A stretch of 64,000 nt of DNA from Pseudoalteromonas sp. N1230-9 (GCF_032716425.1 NZ_CP090419.1:979001-1043000), one strand, 5' to 3'. Shown: positions 55,189-64,000, counted from the stretch's first letter. Program-made: numbers and translations. Notes: generated by a model from the letters alone, not told the origin.

Positions 55189-56055
55189 ATGAAAATAAAA
55201 ACACTCTCACTAGTGCCAGCTTTAGTGTTGGCAGCGGGTATCAGCCACAGTGCTTTTGCTGCGCAAGGAGTCGCGTTTGTGCACGGTACAGGCCAGCAAA
55301 GCGATGCGTATAATGACTATTGGACAGGTAGCTTTGTCGACACGGTTCGTCAAGGTTTACCTAATAGCAGTAATTACACAGTCATTAATTGTGATTTTGA
55401 GCAGTATATGTGGGCAGATGCGGCATCTGGCTGTTTAGCGGGGCAGCTTACTACATTTATCAATAATAAAAACATCACCGATTTAACTCTGATCACTTAT
55501 TCTAATGGCGGTAATGTGGTGCGTTGGATTTTATCTAACCCAACATGGGATAGCCGTTACCCAAATATTATTAGCAAAGTCACGCGTACAATTGCACTGG
55601 CTCCTTCAAGTGGTGGCACGCCTTTGGCTGATGCGGTTATTGCAGGTAATTCGTTTGAGCAAAGCTTGGGTTGGCTGTTAGGTTATGGCAACGATGCGGT
55701 TAAGCAACAACAGGTATCTTGGATGGCGTCGTATAACGCACAGTGGCTATACGGCACACCGAACCGCCCAAGCTTACCGTCTCGATTCGAAACTGTAGTA
55801 GGCAGTGACGTTGAATCAGCGGTATGGGACAGCGACAGTTATTGTGGTGGCTACCAAAATCAAGTGGGTCTTGAAGTAACACAAAACTGGTTAGACAGCT
55901 GCTCAGATGGCTTTTTAAATTGCAGTTCTCAGTCGTTAGCTGGGGTGGTGTGGTTTACCGATAAGTCGCGAACTCAAGGTAGCGAGCCTTTGAGCCATCA
56001 GCAAAGTCGTCGCAATTGTTTTGGCTTACCAAACATACTTAAAAATCGAATTTAG
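55189..56055 (+). CDS. Secreted lipase/esterase-like alpha/beta hydrolase
   Basis: 288 residues with a signal peptide ending SAFAAQ. The fold cues are GVAFVHGTGQQSDAYNDYW (oxyanion HG region) and LITYSNGGNVVRWIL, where Ser in Tyr-Ser-Asn-Gly takes the nucleophile place of the usual G-x-S-x-G, with APSSGGTPLAD after it as in bacterial lipases. His in EPLSHQQSR near the C-terminus may be the catalytic histidine. Six cysteines suggest disulfides, fitting export. The next gene follows after 10 bp and also encodes an exported protein. Confidence 0.75.
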   Translation: MKIKTLSLVPALVLAAGISHSAFAAQGVAFVHGTGQQSDAYNDYWTGSFVDTVRQGLPNSSNYTVINCDFEQYMWADAASGCLAGQLTTFINNKNITDLTLITYSNGGNVVRWILSNPTWDSRYPNIISKVTRTIALAPSSGGTPLADAVIAGNSFEQSLGWLLGYGNDAVKQQQVSWMASYNAQWLYGTPNRPSLPSRFETVVGSDVESAVWDSDSYCGGYQNQVGLEVTQNWLDSCSDGFLNCSSQSLAGVVWFTDKSRTQGSEPLSHQQSRRNCFGLPNILKNRI

Positions 56056-56065
56056 GAGCTAAGCC

Positions 56066-57148
56066 ATGATTAATAAGTTAACCACACTTTGTGCTGCAAT
56101 GATGCTTGTAAGCACTGCGTCGTATGCTAATGAGCAAACGGTTTATCAATTTCCTCAGGTGCAATCTTCATCTGCGGTGCAGTTACAAATGCTTGAAAAA
56201 GATAGCGTTGAGTATTGGCAAAAGGTTTCGGGCAAAGAGCTTAAGCGCGGTGTGCCACTGTATGTAAACCAAGTTGATAATTTTATTCGTATCGCCCCAA
56301 AAGCACGCTTTGATAGTGGTGAGGTGTTTAAACCTGATGATTTACAGCTCGATAAGTTATCAATTAAAGATGCAAACTCGCAGCCGTTATCAGTACAAGC
56401 CGTTGCGTCACAACAAAAAATGCAAAATGCTGGATTTAATGACGGTAGTGTAGGGCTTAGGCTTGGTCAGGTAGGTGCTAAGGCAATGTTAAAAACAAGC
56501 CAAGCCCTAAACGACAGCGACACTTATTTAGTACATGTAATTGAAAAAGGCTCACGCAACGCCTTACATGCTAAAACACAGTTTAAAGTGAAGGATCAGC
56601 AGCAACGTTTAGGCATACAGCTAAGTATGGGTCAAAAGCGCTTTAAAGATAAGCAGGTGAAACTAAGTTTATACAGCCCTGAAGGCGAACAGCTTGATGT
56701 GCGTTATGAAAATGGTGAAGCGGTGCTTAAATACCCACTTGAAACCCTAGGTGCCGTAAATGGTTACTATGAACTTGAGGCAAGTGTTAAAGCGGTGGTA
56801 AATGGGCAAATAGTGAAACGCTCTATAAAAATGCCGTTTGTACATAGTTCGCAAACCATCACTATGGATAACGCGAAAGTGACAGCACTTGGTAATAACC
56901 AATTCCAAGCTCAGGTACCTGTGCAAGTAACCGATGCTGGCCGCTACGCGATTCGCGCAACGTTAACAGGCATGGGCGATAAAGGTAAACGTGTAAAGCT
57001 TGCGACGGTTGAGGTTGCAAAGCAGATTAATGGTCAAGATAACTTTATGATGCCGTTTTCTGTGGCTAAAGCTGCCAAAGCACCATTTGAGTTGGTGGAT
57101 ATTGAACTTACCGATCAAACGCGAATGTTAAAGTTTGCAGGAGAATAA
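56066..57148 (+). CDS. DUF4785-like exported protein
   Basis: 360 residues with a signal peptide ending ASYANE. Three beta-rich segments: VYQFPQVQSSSAVQLQ to LYVNQVDNFIRIAPKA; a middle part DTYLVHVIEKGSRNALHAKTQ; and a C-terminal Ig-like part (VTALGNNQFQAQVPVQVTDAGRYAIRATLTG). The pattern resembles DUF4785, a family of secreted proteins of unknown role seen in Alteromonadales. The 10-bp spacing to the hydrolase gene suggests a chaperone or partner role. A terminator follows. Confidence 0.6.
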   Translation: MINKLTTLCAAMMLVSTASYANEQTVYQFPQVQSSSAVQLQMLEKDSVEYWQKVSGKELKRGVPLYVNQVDNFIRIAPKARFDSGEVFKPDDLQLDKLSIKDANSQPLSVQAVASQQKMQNAGFNDGSVGLRLGQVGAKAMLKTSQALNDSDTYLVHVIEKGSRNALHAKTQFKVKDQQQRLGIQLSMGQKRFKDKQVKLSLYSPEGEQLDVRYENGEAVLKYPLETLGAVNGYYELEASVKAVVNGQIVKRSIKMPFVHSSQTITMDNAKVTALGNNQFQAQVPVQVTDAGRYAIRATLTGMGDKGKRVKLATVEVAKQINGQDNFMMPFSVAKAAKAPFELVDIELTDQTRMLKFAGE

Positions 57149-57172
57149 AGGCCAAGCAATATGCAATGGGTT

Positions 57173-57201
57173 GGAGGTTGTAGTGCAACCTCCGACTTTT
57201 T
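57173..57201 (+). terminator. Terminator after the hydrolase operon
   Basis: Perfect 8-bp stem GGAGGTTG / CAACCTCC with loop TAGTG, then GAC and T5. Confidence 0.9.
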
Positions 57202-57263
57202 AGGGGCTATTTTTAGTTGCTTTAGGGAGTTATTTAGCGAGTATGAATACGGTGGTAATGGGT

Positions 57264-59966
57264 TTATTCGTTATTCGCCAAAACGGGTTTTTCTGTCATT
57301 GTGTTTACTATCTTTTCAATACATGCGTGCTTGTCTACAACCCACAGTCCGTAGCTTATGGGTAGCATCTCAATGCCGGCACGTTTGAATCGTTTATAGG
57401 TGTTTAGCTCAAAAAAGGTGGCCCAAGGGCCAGGAAAACCAATGAGATCAACCGCTAAGTAGCGGCCATTGTGACGACATAAAATATCAACTTCTGTACC
57501 TGCTATTGTGTAACCAGGCCATGTTTCAATGGCTCGTTTATTCAGTTCATTGATCACCTCATGCTGAAATTGATCAAGTTGGTTTTGAATAGAGTGTTTA
57601 GCTTCAAATTCACTGATGCTTGTAAGGTACTTTTGTAATAAATTTTGTTTGGGAAGTTGGGTTTCATCAACCGATAAAAATAGCACTTGTAGTTGGCGTG
57701 CTCGGGTGATTGTGACGTTAAAAACATCAGCTTTATTTAAATAGGCTGCGGCTCGTTTAGATTTATTGTCGAGTGAAAAAGAGATCAACATTATATCCCT
57801 TTCTTCGCCCTGAAAGCCAAACGGGGTAGCGGCACGTATTTTATGTTTTGTTATCTCCGATTCACTAAAGGTTGTGGCTATTTCTTTAGCTATGTCGTCG
57901 GCTTGTTGCCTAAACGGTGAAATTACCCCTATGCTATGGTTAACCCCCGTTTTTTCATCTTCCTGTATTTGTGTTTTTATAAACTCTATAACACTCAAGG
58001 TTTCTTGATGATTTACCCCTGTTTTGTTTCTGGTGCCGTTAATGCGTTTTACATGTAAATAGCCGCTGCTGGTACAGGGTTTATGTTGCATTACTTTCAA
58101 TTTATTTTGATAAAAGTGCTGGTTACTAAAGTGAATAAGCTCTGGCTTACTTCTAAAGTGTTCATCAAGAAACGCAATGTTTGCTTGGCTATTAATTGAG
58201 CTCAGTGCTAAATCTAAAATTGAGTTATCACGATAACTTACAACACCTTGGCTATTATGAGATAAGTTATGCTGTGTTTTAAATTGTGCTTCTTTATGTT
58301 TTGCCAAAAAAGAGTAGTGCCTTAATTGTTTAGTATCGCCTACGATAAGTGCTCTTTTAGCGCGATAAAGGGCAGGAATACAGCTACTAATATTACATTG
58401 GGTTGCTTCATCAATAATAACAAGATCAAACATTTCTGCTTTTAGTGGCAGAACACGGTGTAAGGTATTTAAGCTCACTAACCACACAGGAAATGCAGAC
58501 AAAAGCGCACTGTATTCAATATTATCAAATAACTCGAACTGTCGTTTTGATGTGCGGCTACGTATTGCTTTATTAAAGGCCTGCAGAGATTGGCGCTGTG
58601 TTTCTACAAGTGTTTTAAGGTTTTTGAGTTTCAGTGCATTTAAATAGTTACTCGCGAGTAACTCTCTTTGCATATGTTGCGTGTTTATTTCATCTAAGGC
58701 TGACCACTGCTTTGTTAGTTGTTGAATTTTGCTTTTCACTAAAGTTAAGTAAAGGCGCTTTAGCCATTGAGGCGATTTGTCTTCAATATTTTTTAACCGT
58801 TGTCCTCTGATAATCGCTTTTTCACAAAACTTAAGGAAGCGTAGTTCTAGCGTATTTAATTGGCTGTTGAGCTGTGTAAGCTCTTGCTCACACTCATTGG
58901 GCTCTTTATTTAATTCATTTGAAAAATAGCCTGCAAGTAAAGATTCTAAGTAATCTTTTAGCTTGGATAAAAACGCGTTTTGACCGGCTCTTATAGAGAT
59001 ATCACTTAAGTTGAAGTTTTCATCGAGTTTACTGGCAATGACGTCTAAAGCCGCATCATTATTTGCAACAACAAGCACTGACTGACCCCTTGCTATGTGC
59101 TCAGCAGCAACAGCGGCTATGGTGTAGCTTTTTCCTGTTCCTGGCGGGCCAGATACACACCCTAGTGAGCTATTAGCAGCAATTTCAATCACTTTTTTCT
59201 GCGAAGAAGAGAGTAATCCTGGCAAGTAATTAAACTTTAGTTGTGCTGCGTTACCTGTTGTATTTGTATGGGTAAAGAGACTAGCCAGTGGGGCAGGCAA
59301 TGTGTTTGAAGCTGTAATTTCTTCTAACTCATGGAGTATACCGCGAGAGCTTCTTGAGCGCTCAACAAAGGTAAGCATAGATACCGGTAATAACGAGGCT
59401 GTTTTTCTTTTTAAAGCACGCTGAATGGCGTCTGCATCTGTAAGCTCGGGATAGTTAAGTAACTCAAGTAGGTTAAGCTCAATAGGACTGCCTTTGAGTA
59501 GTGAAGTCCAATAATGAGGTGATTGAATATCTACAGAGTTGGTAATGTGGTGAACTGAGTCTTCCTCAGGCATCAGTAGTTGAATCAACGATTCATTGAC
59601 TTCAGGCACTGGGTTATTAGTTGAAAAGTAATAATCCTCACCGTCTTTTTCTATGCTTGCTTCGTTGAATAAAATAGGGGAAACAACCGATTTCATTTCA
59701 CCTTTTATTTCTAATTTACCAACGACAATAAACCTGACATAAAGCAAAACCCGCTCGCGTTGATATATTTCAACACGTTTAACCATTTGCTCGGCAAATT
59801 CGCTAGGCAATGGAAGCCGAGGTAAAAAGCCTGAGCCCAGCTCATCTTTTCCTTCGAGAACGAAACTGTCTTCCTTCTTTAACTTATTGAGATTCCATAA
59901 ATTAAGGTCTGCGCTATCTTCTTTATAGCAATCTCGATAATAAGAAAGGATATTTTGAACGTTCAA
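57264..59966 (-). CDS. SF1 (UPF1-like) helicase with C-terminal nuclease-like domain
   Basis: 900 residues. Residues 273-280 form Walker A (GPPGTGKS), Walker B is DLVIIDEATQCN (about 515), motif III is VGDTKQLRH, motif IV-like FLDEHFRS, motif V GFQGEERDIMLIS and motif VI NVTITRARQ. A coiled coil is inserted after motif Ia (about 355-450). The last 90 residues (AGTEVDILCRHNGRYLAVDLIGFPG) resemble the MTES_1575/Vsr-like nuclease fold appended to such helicases. Helicase-nuclease proteins of this class occur in phage defence and nucleic-acid repair, but no partner gene is adjacent. The start is TTG at 59966; no in-frame ATG precedes it. Confidence 0.8.
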   Translation of the reverse strand: MNVQNILSYYRDCYKEDSADLNLWNLNKLKKEDSFVLEGKDELGSGFLPRLPLPSEFAEQMVKRVEIYQRERVLLYVRFIVVGKLEIKGEMKSVVSPILFNEASIEKDGEDYYFSTNNPVPEVNESLIQLLMPEEDSVHHITNSVDIQSPHYWTSLLKGSPIELNLLELLNYPELTDADAIQRALKRKTASLLPVSMLTFVERSRSSRGILHELEEITASNTLPAPLASLFTHTNTTGNAAQLKFNYLPGLLSSSQKKVIEIAANSSLGCVSGPPGTGKSYTIAAVAAEHIARGQSVLVVANNDAALDVIASKLDENFNLSDISIRAGQNAFLSKLKDYLESLLAGYFSNELNKEPNECEQELTQLNSQLNTLELRFLKFCEKAIIRGQRLKNIEDKSPQWLKRLYLTLVKSKIQQLTKQWSALDEINTQHMQRELLASNYLNALKLKNLKTLVETQRQSLQAFNKAIRSRTSKRQFELFDNIEYSALLSAFPVWLVSLNTLHRVLPLKAEMFDLVIIDEATQCNISSCIPALYRAKRALIVGDTKQLRHYSFLAKHKEAQFKTQHNLSHNSQGVVSYRDNSILDLALSSINSQANIAFLDEHFRSKPELIHFSNQHFYQNKLKVMQHKPCTSSGYLHVKRINGTRNKTGVNHQETLSVIEFIKTQIQEDEKTGVNHSIGVISPFRQQADDIAKEIATTFSESEITKHKIRAATPFGFQGEERDIMLISFSLDNKSKRAAAYLNKADVFNVTITRARQLQVLFLSVDETQLPKQNLLQKYLTSISEFEAKHSIQNQLDQFQHEVINELNKRAIETWPGYTIAGTEVDILCRHNGRYLAVDLIGFPGPWATFFELNTYKRFKRAGIEMLPISYGLWVVDKHACIEKIVNTMTEKPVLANNE

Positions 59967-60215
59967 GATTAAATTCCATTTTTAAAAGTCAGTTTGCTGG
60001 TAATTTATAACATAAAACTTGTGGGTTAACAGTGTTTCTGAAGGGGAGGCTGATGCTAGGTATCGGCATAGATTATACAAAGTTCGTTCGTAAAAAGTGT
60101 TACATCCGCTTTTGTAATCGCCTAAATGAAGTCATATTTATATACTATGGGTTTTAGTAAAAATTATTTATTATTTAATGCGTTACATTATTTGTAACGC
60201 ATTAAATCGGGTTAA

Positions 60216-60971
60216 TCAATAAGAGGGGAAACAAGTTATTTGACTTTTAAGGTTATCTTTATCGCCAGTAAAAGTTATCCGGCAAGTATACTTTTTGGCT
60301 CTACTGTAATTAACAATTGCATTGTGGATTTTTTGAGTTCTTTCCCAATAGTTTAAATCATTGCCTTTTTCAATTTCAAAAACTAATTTATTATTAGCGA
60401 GACTTAAAACAACAACTTCCGGCATATCCTCACAACCAGATGCTGTAATTTCACAGACCGACATTGCAACTCCATTTCTAGAGTTTACAACAAATTTTAT
60501 TGGGCTTTCTTTTGTCTTCTGATCCTTTGCTTTATCAAATATTTCGTTGACGGAACGGGTCCCTAACTGGGTTGCGATGCCTTCGATAAATTTGTTTGCT
60601 ATATTTTTTCGGCCAGAGACTTGTTCTCTTACAAGTGGTACAGATGAGCTTACATCGCTATTGCTTCCAGAGCCCACAAAGTGAGCTACATTGCATGTAG
60701 GACAAGGAGCTCCATTTTGAGTATATATGTAATTTTGTTGAGATAATGTTGAAACAACATAGTCATAAAAGGCCTCTTCAGGCTCTATATCGTCAGGAAT
60801 AATGAATGTGTAATCTATTTCTCCCATAGCAGAGTCGGAAGCAGAAACCTGTATTTCCTCTCCATACCTATTTTCGTAAAAAAAGATTAATTTATCGTTA
60901 CTTAGTACAGGGGCAGAGTATGTAAATAGGTAAAGTATGATAGATACAATTAAAAGTTTGAAGTTAGGCAT
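60216..60971 (-). CDS. Unknown exported protein
   Basis: 251 residues with a clear signal peptide (cleavage near PVLSND) and an AAGGA ribosome site before the ATG. Motifs include APCPTCNV (a CxxC pair) and cysteine pairs VCEITASGC and TCRITF...ITCF, consistent with disulfides in the periplasm. No family recognised. Alone on the minus strand, 245 bp ahead of the helicase start. Confidence 0.6.
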   Translation of the reverse strand: MPNFKLLIVSIILYLFTYSAPVLSNDKLIFFYENRYGEEIQVSASDSAMGEIDYTFIIPDDIEPEEAFYDYVVSTLSQQNYIYTQNGAPCPTCNVAHFVGSGSNSDVSSSVPLVREQVSGRKNIANKFIEGIATQLGTRSVNEIFDKAKDQKTKESPIKFVVNSRNGVAMSVCEITASGCEDMPEVVVLSLANNKLVFEIEKGNDLNYWERTQKIHNAIVNYSRAKKYTCRITFTGDKDNLKSQITCFPSY

Positions 60972-61105
60972 ATAATTTCCTTATTGTTTTATAAATTTGC
61001 GATTAATCTAAAAACGTACCAATCCATATGGTTCACGCTAACCCTAAATTTCTCTTCATATGAAGTCAAGCTGTACTCGACAACAGCTATTAGTTTTGGA
61101 GGAAT

Positions 61106-61270
61106 GTGCTTGATGGCCGTGGAGAAAAGAAAGAAGGCTTTAGCTGTACAAGGCAATTGAAAGTGGATGATATTGTATTAACGTTTGATTTGGAAAACAC
61201 TCATATCCCTGTTTCTAAACACATTGATGAGTTTCTTGTAAATCAGTTAAATAACTGGCGCTGTGATTAA
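61106..61270 (+). CDS. Possible 54-residue protein or gene fragment
   Basis: Open frame from GTG 61106 to TAA, reading LDGRGEKKEGFSCTRQLK, then VDDIVLTFDLENTHIPVSKH and IDEFLVNQLNNWRCD. The composition is protein-like and GGAGG lies just ahead, but only 4 bp away. It could be the tail of a lost gene. No family recognised; everything else in 60972-61359 is gene-free. Confidence 0.35.
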   Translation: MLDGRGEKKEGFSCTRQLKVDDIVLTFDLENTHIPVSKHIDEFLVNQLNNWRCD

Positions 61271-61359
61271 GGTAACTTTTTAATTAAATGATGTGTATAG
61301 TATTATATTTTTATAGGTGTTAAATACATCTTAAATATTCTCACGTAAATGAGAGGACT

Positions 61360-61944
61360 TTGAACTACTTAGCTCACCTTTATTTTGCAAAACCGACAGC
61401 AGATTCACATTTTGGTAATTTGCTGGGGGATTTTGGCGGGCGTAGACATGTAAACGGTTTGCCCGTAACAGTCAAAAATGCGCTTGAAAATCACTATTTA
61501 GTAGACCGGTTTACCGATGCACATCCTTTAGTAAAAGAAGCTAAGCACTTCTTTTCACCACAGCGTAAGCGTTTTGCCAGTGTTGCCATTGACGTGGTTT
61601 TTGATCACTTTCTTATTCAGCATTGGCATCGTTTTAACGACCAGCCATTAGCAGATTTCAAACATCAAAGTTATGGGCTGTTAAATGCACGTCAGGCCTT
61701 GATGCCCGCACGTATGCAACAAGTTGTCACGAGTATGACCAATAATGACTGGTTCAAAGAATATGAAACGGTCGCTGGAGTAGGGCTTGCGCTTGATAAT
61801 ATCGCAAGGCGTATTCGTTTTAGTAATAACTTTTCAGGGGCTGCTGAGGATATTACCCGTCACTACCATGAATTAGATGCCTCTTTTTTAGCATTTTTTC
61901 CAGAGCTAGTTGAGCACGTGAAGATACACAATCTTGAAAGATGA
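61360..61944 (+). CDS. acpH: Acyl carrier protein phosphodiesterase AcpH
   Basis: 194 residues (E. coli AcpH is 193). Starts MNYLAHLYFAKPTADSHFGNLLGDFGGR and has HYLVDRFTDAHPLV, then FDHFLIQHWHRF, the His/Asp pattern of the DUF479/AcpH metal-dependent family. It removes 4'-phosphopantetheine from acyl carrier protein. The start is TTG at 61360, supported by GAGAGG 5 bp upstream; no ATG fits the conserved N-terminus. Confidence 0.9.
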   Translation: MNYLAHLYFAKPTADSHFGNLLGDFGGRRHVNGLPVTVKNALENHYLVDRFTDAHPLVKEAKHFFSPQRKRFASVAIDVVFDHFLIQHWHRFNDQPLADFKHQSYGLLNARQALMPARMQQVVTSMTNNDWFKEYETVAGVGLALDNIARRIRFSNNFSGAAEDITRHYHELDASFLAFFPELVEHVKIHNLER

Positions 61945-62227
61945 GAGGTTGTAATAAATAGTGATATGCCTTTACTGTTTAGCTAAGCAAGTATTGGTAC
62001 TTTATTTATAAAAATAGAATAATTAATGCGCTGTGTTTTTCTTTGTACTATTTATAATATATTTTAAGCTAAGTTTAATTTTTACTTATTTTATTCTTTC
62101 GCTCGGTTTGATGTTTGATAATTATTTGATTCTATATATTTCATGTGCGATTTAAATTAATACAGTTGAAGCCTTAAGCCTTATTTAGTATTGTTTTTTC
62201 GTAATATATTTAACAAGGAATTTAATA

Positions 62228-62632
62228 ATGTTTAAAAAAGTAACTGTTGCGTTAATTGCAATTTCGACCTCGGTTTTAGTGGGCTGTGGCTCGACTCCAC
62301 CAATTCAAGCGCAAGATAAAACAGTTTCTTATCAAGGAAAAACACTTACTTTTGGCGGTCAGTACGATAAAAGTCGTAATGAATTAGCGCTGACTGTAAA
62401 TGGTGATCCTGTGATGAAAGGGCGTTTTCCTCCTTACACACCAACATTAAACTTAAACGCAGATTATCAAGAGCTTGATATTTCAAGTTATTGCTACTTT
62501 GGTTCAGTGTTAAGTCGTGATGGCGGTGTTTTCGGTATTGTTGCCGGTGCAGTACAGAGCGCAACGTCAAAAAGTGGCGATAAATGCGAAGTTAAAATTG
62601 CTGGTGAAATAGTAGAACATCTGTATTTCTAA
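62228..62632 (+). CDS. Small lipoprotein of unknown function
   Basis: 134 residues; lipoprotein signal ending VLVGC with Cys20, AAGGA ribosome site. The mature part is beta-rich and contains SYCYFGSVLSRDGGVFGIVAG and two cysteines besides the lipid one. No family recognised. It stands alone between a 283-bp AT-rich gap and a terminator. Confidence 0.65.
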   Translation: MFKKVTVALIAISTSVLVGCGSTPPIQAQDKTVSYQGKTLTFGGQYDKSRNELALTVNGDPVMKGRFPPYTPTLNLNADYQELDISSYCYFGSVLSRDGGVFGIVAGAVQSATSKSGDKCEVKIAGEIVEHLYF

Positions 62633-62742
62633 GCTCGTTTTAACTAGCTGATGTTGTAATAAAAAGGTTTAACACTGTTGATAAATGAAATGACGTATTA
62701 AAAATAAAATTTTATCTACTGGTGTGGTTAAATCGTTTATTT

Positions 62743-62777
62743 AAAGGTGTGAGCTTTACTTAAGTTCACACCTTTTT
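62743..62777 (+). terminator. Terminator, possibly bidirectional
   Basis: AAAGGTGTGAGC / GTTCACACCTTT stem with a short loop and T5. It follows the lipoprotein gene and faces the end of the minus-strand gene. Confidence 0.88.
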
Positions 62778-62838
62778 AATTATAGGCTCAAGTTATACCA
62801 TGTACGGTATTAAAACAGCTACTTGTCGATAGACAAAG

Positions 62839-63147
62839 TTAATCATCAGGGCCTTTTAAGGTAAACACTAAGTGCCTGCGCATGTCTTTTAGAATCACGC
62901 CTTTTTTCAGCATTGCTGCACTCAAGCGTTTCTGCCATTTCAACAGCTCAGGGGTCGCTGCATCGAGTGATTGTTGGTTTTCAAATTGAAAGCACAAAAG
63001 TAAAGATCCTGGGAATAAGTGATATTCAACATCAAACCAGCATTGCAGCATACCTTCAAGTTCAGCGCGGCCTTGCTCTTCAAGGGCGTCGGCAACATTA
63101 AGAACCAGTGCCTGTTGCTTTTGTTGTACTTTCGAGAGTGTTTTCAT
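62839..63147 (-). CDS. Conserved-looking small cytoplasmic protein
   Basis: 102 residues from ATG 63147, chosen because AAGG lies 8 bp ahead; weaker starts add up to eight residues. It has no signal peptide. Patterns include QALVLNVADALEEQGRAELEGML, WFDVEYHLFPGSLLLCFQFE and the C-terminal GVILKDMRRHLVF. It looks like a compact alpha/beta protein. No family was recognised. Confidence 0.6.
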   Translation of the reverse strand: MKTLSKVQQKQQALVLNVADALEEQGRAELEGMLQCWFDVEYHLFPGSLLLCFQFENQQSLDAATPELLKWQKRLSAAMLKKGVILKDMRRHLVFTLKGPDD

Positions 63148-63357
63148 TGGGTGCCTTGTATTCATCAACAAAATTTAAATCATTAAAAGTAGCCACTTCT
63201 AATGATTGCGTGCAATTTACCATAGATTTTTTATTTGATGGCATTTTAGTTTTGAGCGAAGTTCGTTTTATGTTTACTCATAGTGATGGTTCAGGTATAA
63301 AATCTTTAAATAGCAATAAGTTACTTATTACAAATTTCAATATAAAAAGGAATTTTT

Positions 63358-64000
63358 ATGGGGTCGATGGCCAAGCACTCACTTGAATTAGATTTAAATG
63401 ACAAAAACTGGTTTCGATACGCCGCTTTTAAAGGGAAGTCATCATTAACCGAGGATTCAATAACTGAGTTAGAGACATTACCAGGCCTTGCGGTTTTATC
63501 TGGCAGGGCAGAAGTTCTGTTTGCATTTATGGTATTCGCTATTTCGCTTTCGGCCTTTTATTTAAAAGATGCAGTGCTCCCTTGGTTGGCTTTTTTGATT
63601 TGTCTTGGCAGTTTTTTAGCTGTGTTTATCACAAAACGCATCATGACTTACAAAAAGTATGGCTTTGGCTTTAAATGGGCAATGAGCATAAGCAAGAATG
63701 AGCTTAAAATTGATAAATTGACGTTTAAAAAGCACACAAATCGTACAGTCACAATTGCTAGAGACGACATTGCAGAGGTGATATTTAATTATACAATGGA
63801 TCTTAAGCACAGGCGGAAGTTTGGTGAAGCACATAGGAGGCTACCAAGTTTGCATGTTTGTGAAATCCACTTAAAAAATGGCGATACGCTTGAAATTGAC
63901 GGGATGCGGGTAGGGCTATTTAACGTTTTATACTTAATGGTTTTCCATGATTACCCGCTTAGTTTTAGGGGGACGCTAGCGGGTGGAGCAGGCAATGTTT
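63358..64000 (+). CDS. Membrane protein with PH-like domain, cut by window end
   Basis: The frame opens at ATG 63358 behind AAAGGAA and stays open to the last base (at least 214 residues). It begins MGSMAKHSLELDLNDK, has two hydrophobic helices (about 50-69 and 74-94) with a short turn between, and then a beta-rich part: WAMSISKNELKIDKLTFKK, IARDDIAEVIFNY, LPSLHVCEIHLKNGDTLEID and LFNVLYLMVFH, as in bacterial PH-like membrane proteins. The C-terminus is missing. Function unknown. Confidence 0.7.
   Translation, partial: MGSMAKHSLELDLNDKNWFRYAAFKGKSSLTEDSITELETLPGLAVLSGRAEVLFAFMVFAISLSAFYLKDAVLPWLAFLICLGSFLAVFITKRIMTYKKYGFGFKWAMSISKNELKIDKLTFKKHTNRTVTIARDDIAEVIFNYTMDLKHRRKFGEAHRRLPSLHVCEIHLKNGDTLEIDGMRVGLFNVLYLMVFHDYPLSFRGTLAGGAGNV

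Noticed and set aside
63108..63386. Plus-strand frame between the two last genes
   Set aside because: It overlaps the minus-strand gene start and the next gene's ribosome site; peptide not protein-like.

Overview
The window reads as chromosomal sequence from a marine gammaproteobacterium of the Alteromonadales, most likely Pseudoalteromonas. The reasons are protein flavour and gene order: ArcA/ArcB, RsmC-TrmB-MutY-YggX, YgfB-PepP-UbiH-UbiI beside a 6S RNA, GcvT-GcvH-GcvP, large TonB-dependent receptors, and a chitin/GlcNAc locus with FucP-type permeases and a GH20 hexosaminidase. This is judged by eye; no database search was run.

Layout. 1-4.4 kb: the 3' part of arcB facing arcA, then a two-gene sensory unit (a YfiR-like periplasmic protein and a CHASE8-like histidine kinase). 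4.5-10.7 kb: rsmC and trmB, diverging from mutY-yggX, then a large hybrid kinase. 10.9-12.0 kb: a stable-RNA promoter and an alternating array of four tRNA-Phe and three tRNA-Thr genes with three decayed tRNA-Phe copies. 12.4-15.6 kb: an AT-rich large lipoprotein gene and a HAD phosphatase remnant. 15.7-21.5 kb: a tripartite RND efflux operon (outer membrane factor, adaptor, pump). 21.5-22.0 kb: a repeat-bearing gap and the 6S RNA on the minus strand. 22.2-26.4 kb: ygfB-pepP-ubiH-ubiI, linking proline peptidase with ubiquinone hydroxylation.

26.4-38.1 kb is a glycan locus: AraC-type regulator, TonB receptor, tryptophan-halogenase-like flavoprotein, FucP-like permease, ROK sugar kinase, GH20 hexosaminidase and a NagP-type GlcNAc permease with a near-perfect NagR-like operator. 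Together these could import chitooligosaccharides across the outer membrane, trim them in the periplasm, move GlcNAc across the inner membrane and phosphorylate it. 38.1-41.7 kb: tandem repeats, a second TonB receptor (probably ferric-siderophore type) and a LysR regulator. 41.8-47.3 kb: the glycine cleavage genes preceded by a truncated, active-site-poor GcvT paralogue. 47.9-49.7 kb: a DesK/LuxR-type two-component pair.

49.8-64 kb is accessory: acyltransferase, small GRAM/PH-like protein, a heptamer tandem repeat, and, most interesting, an L,D-transpeptidase-like protein without a signal peptide. It carries a perfect EF-hand loop and is followed by an overlapping exported protein and a Tai4-like lipoprotein. 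This is a candidate effector-immunity set. Then come a secreted lipase-like protein with a DUF4785-like partner, an SF1 helicase with a nuclease-like tail, acpH, several unknown exported proteins, and a membrane-protein gene cut by the window end.
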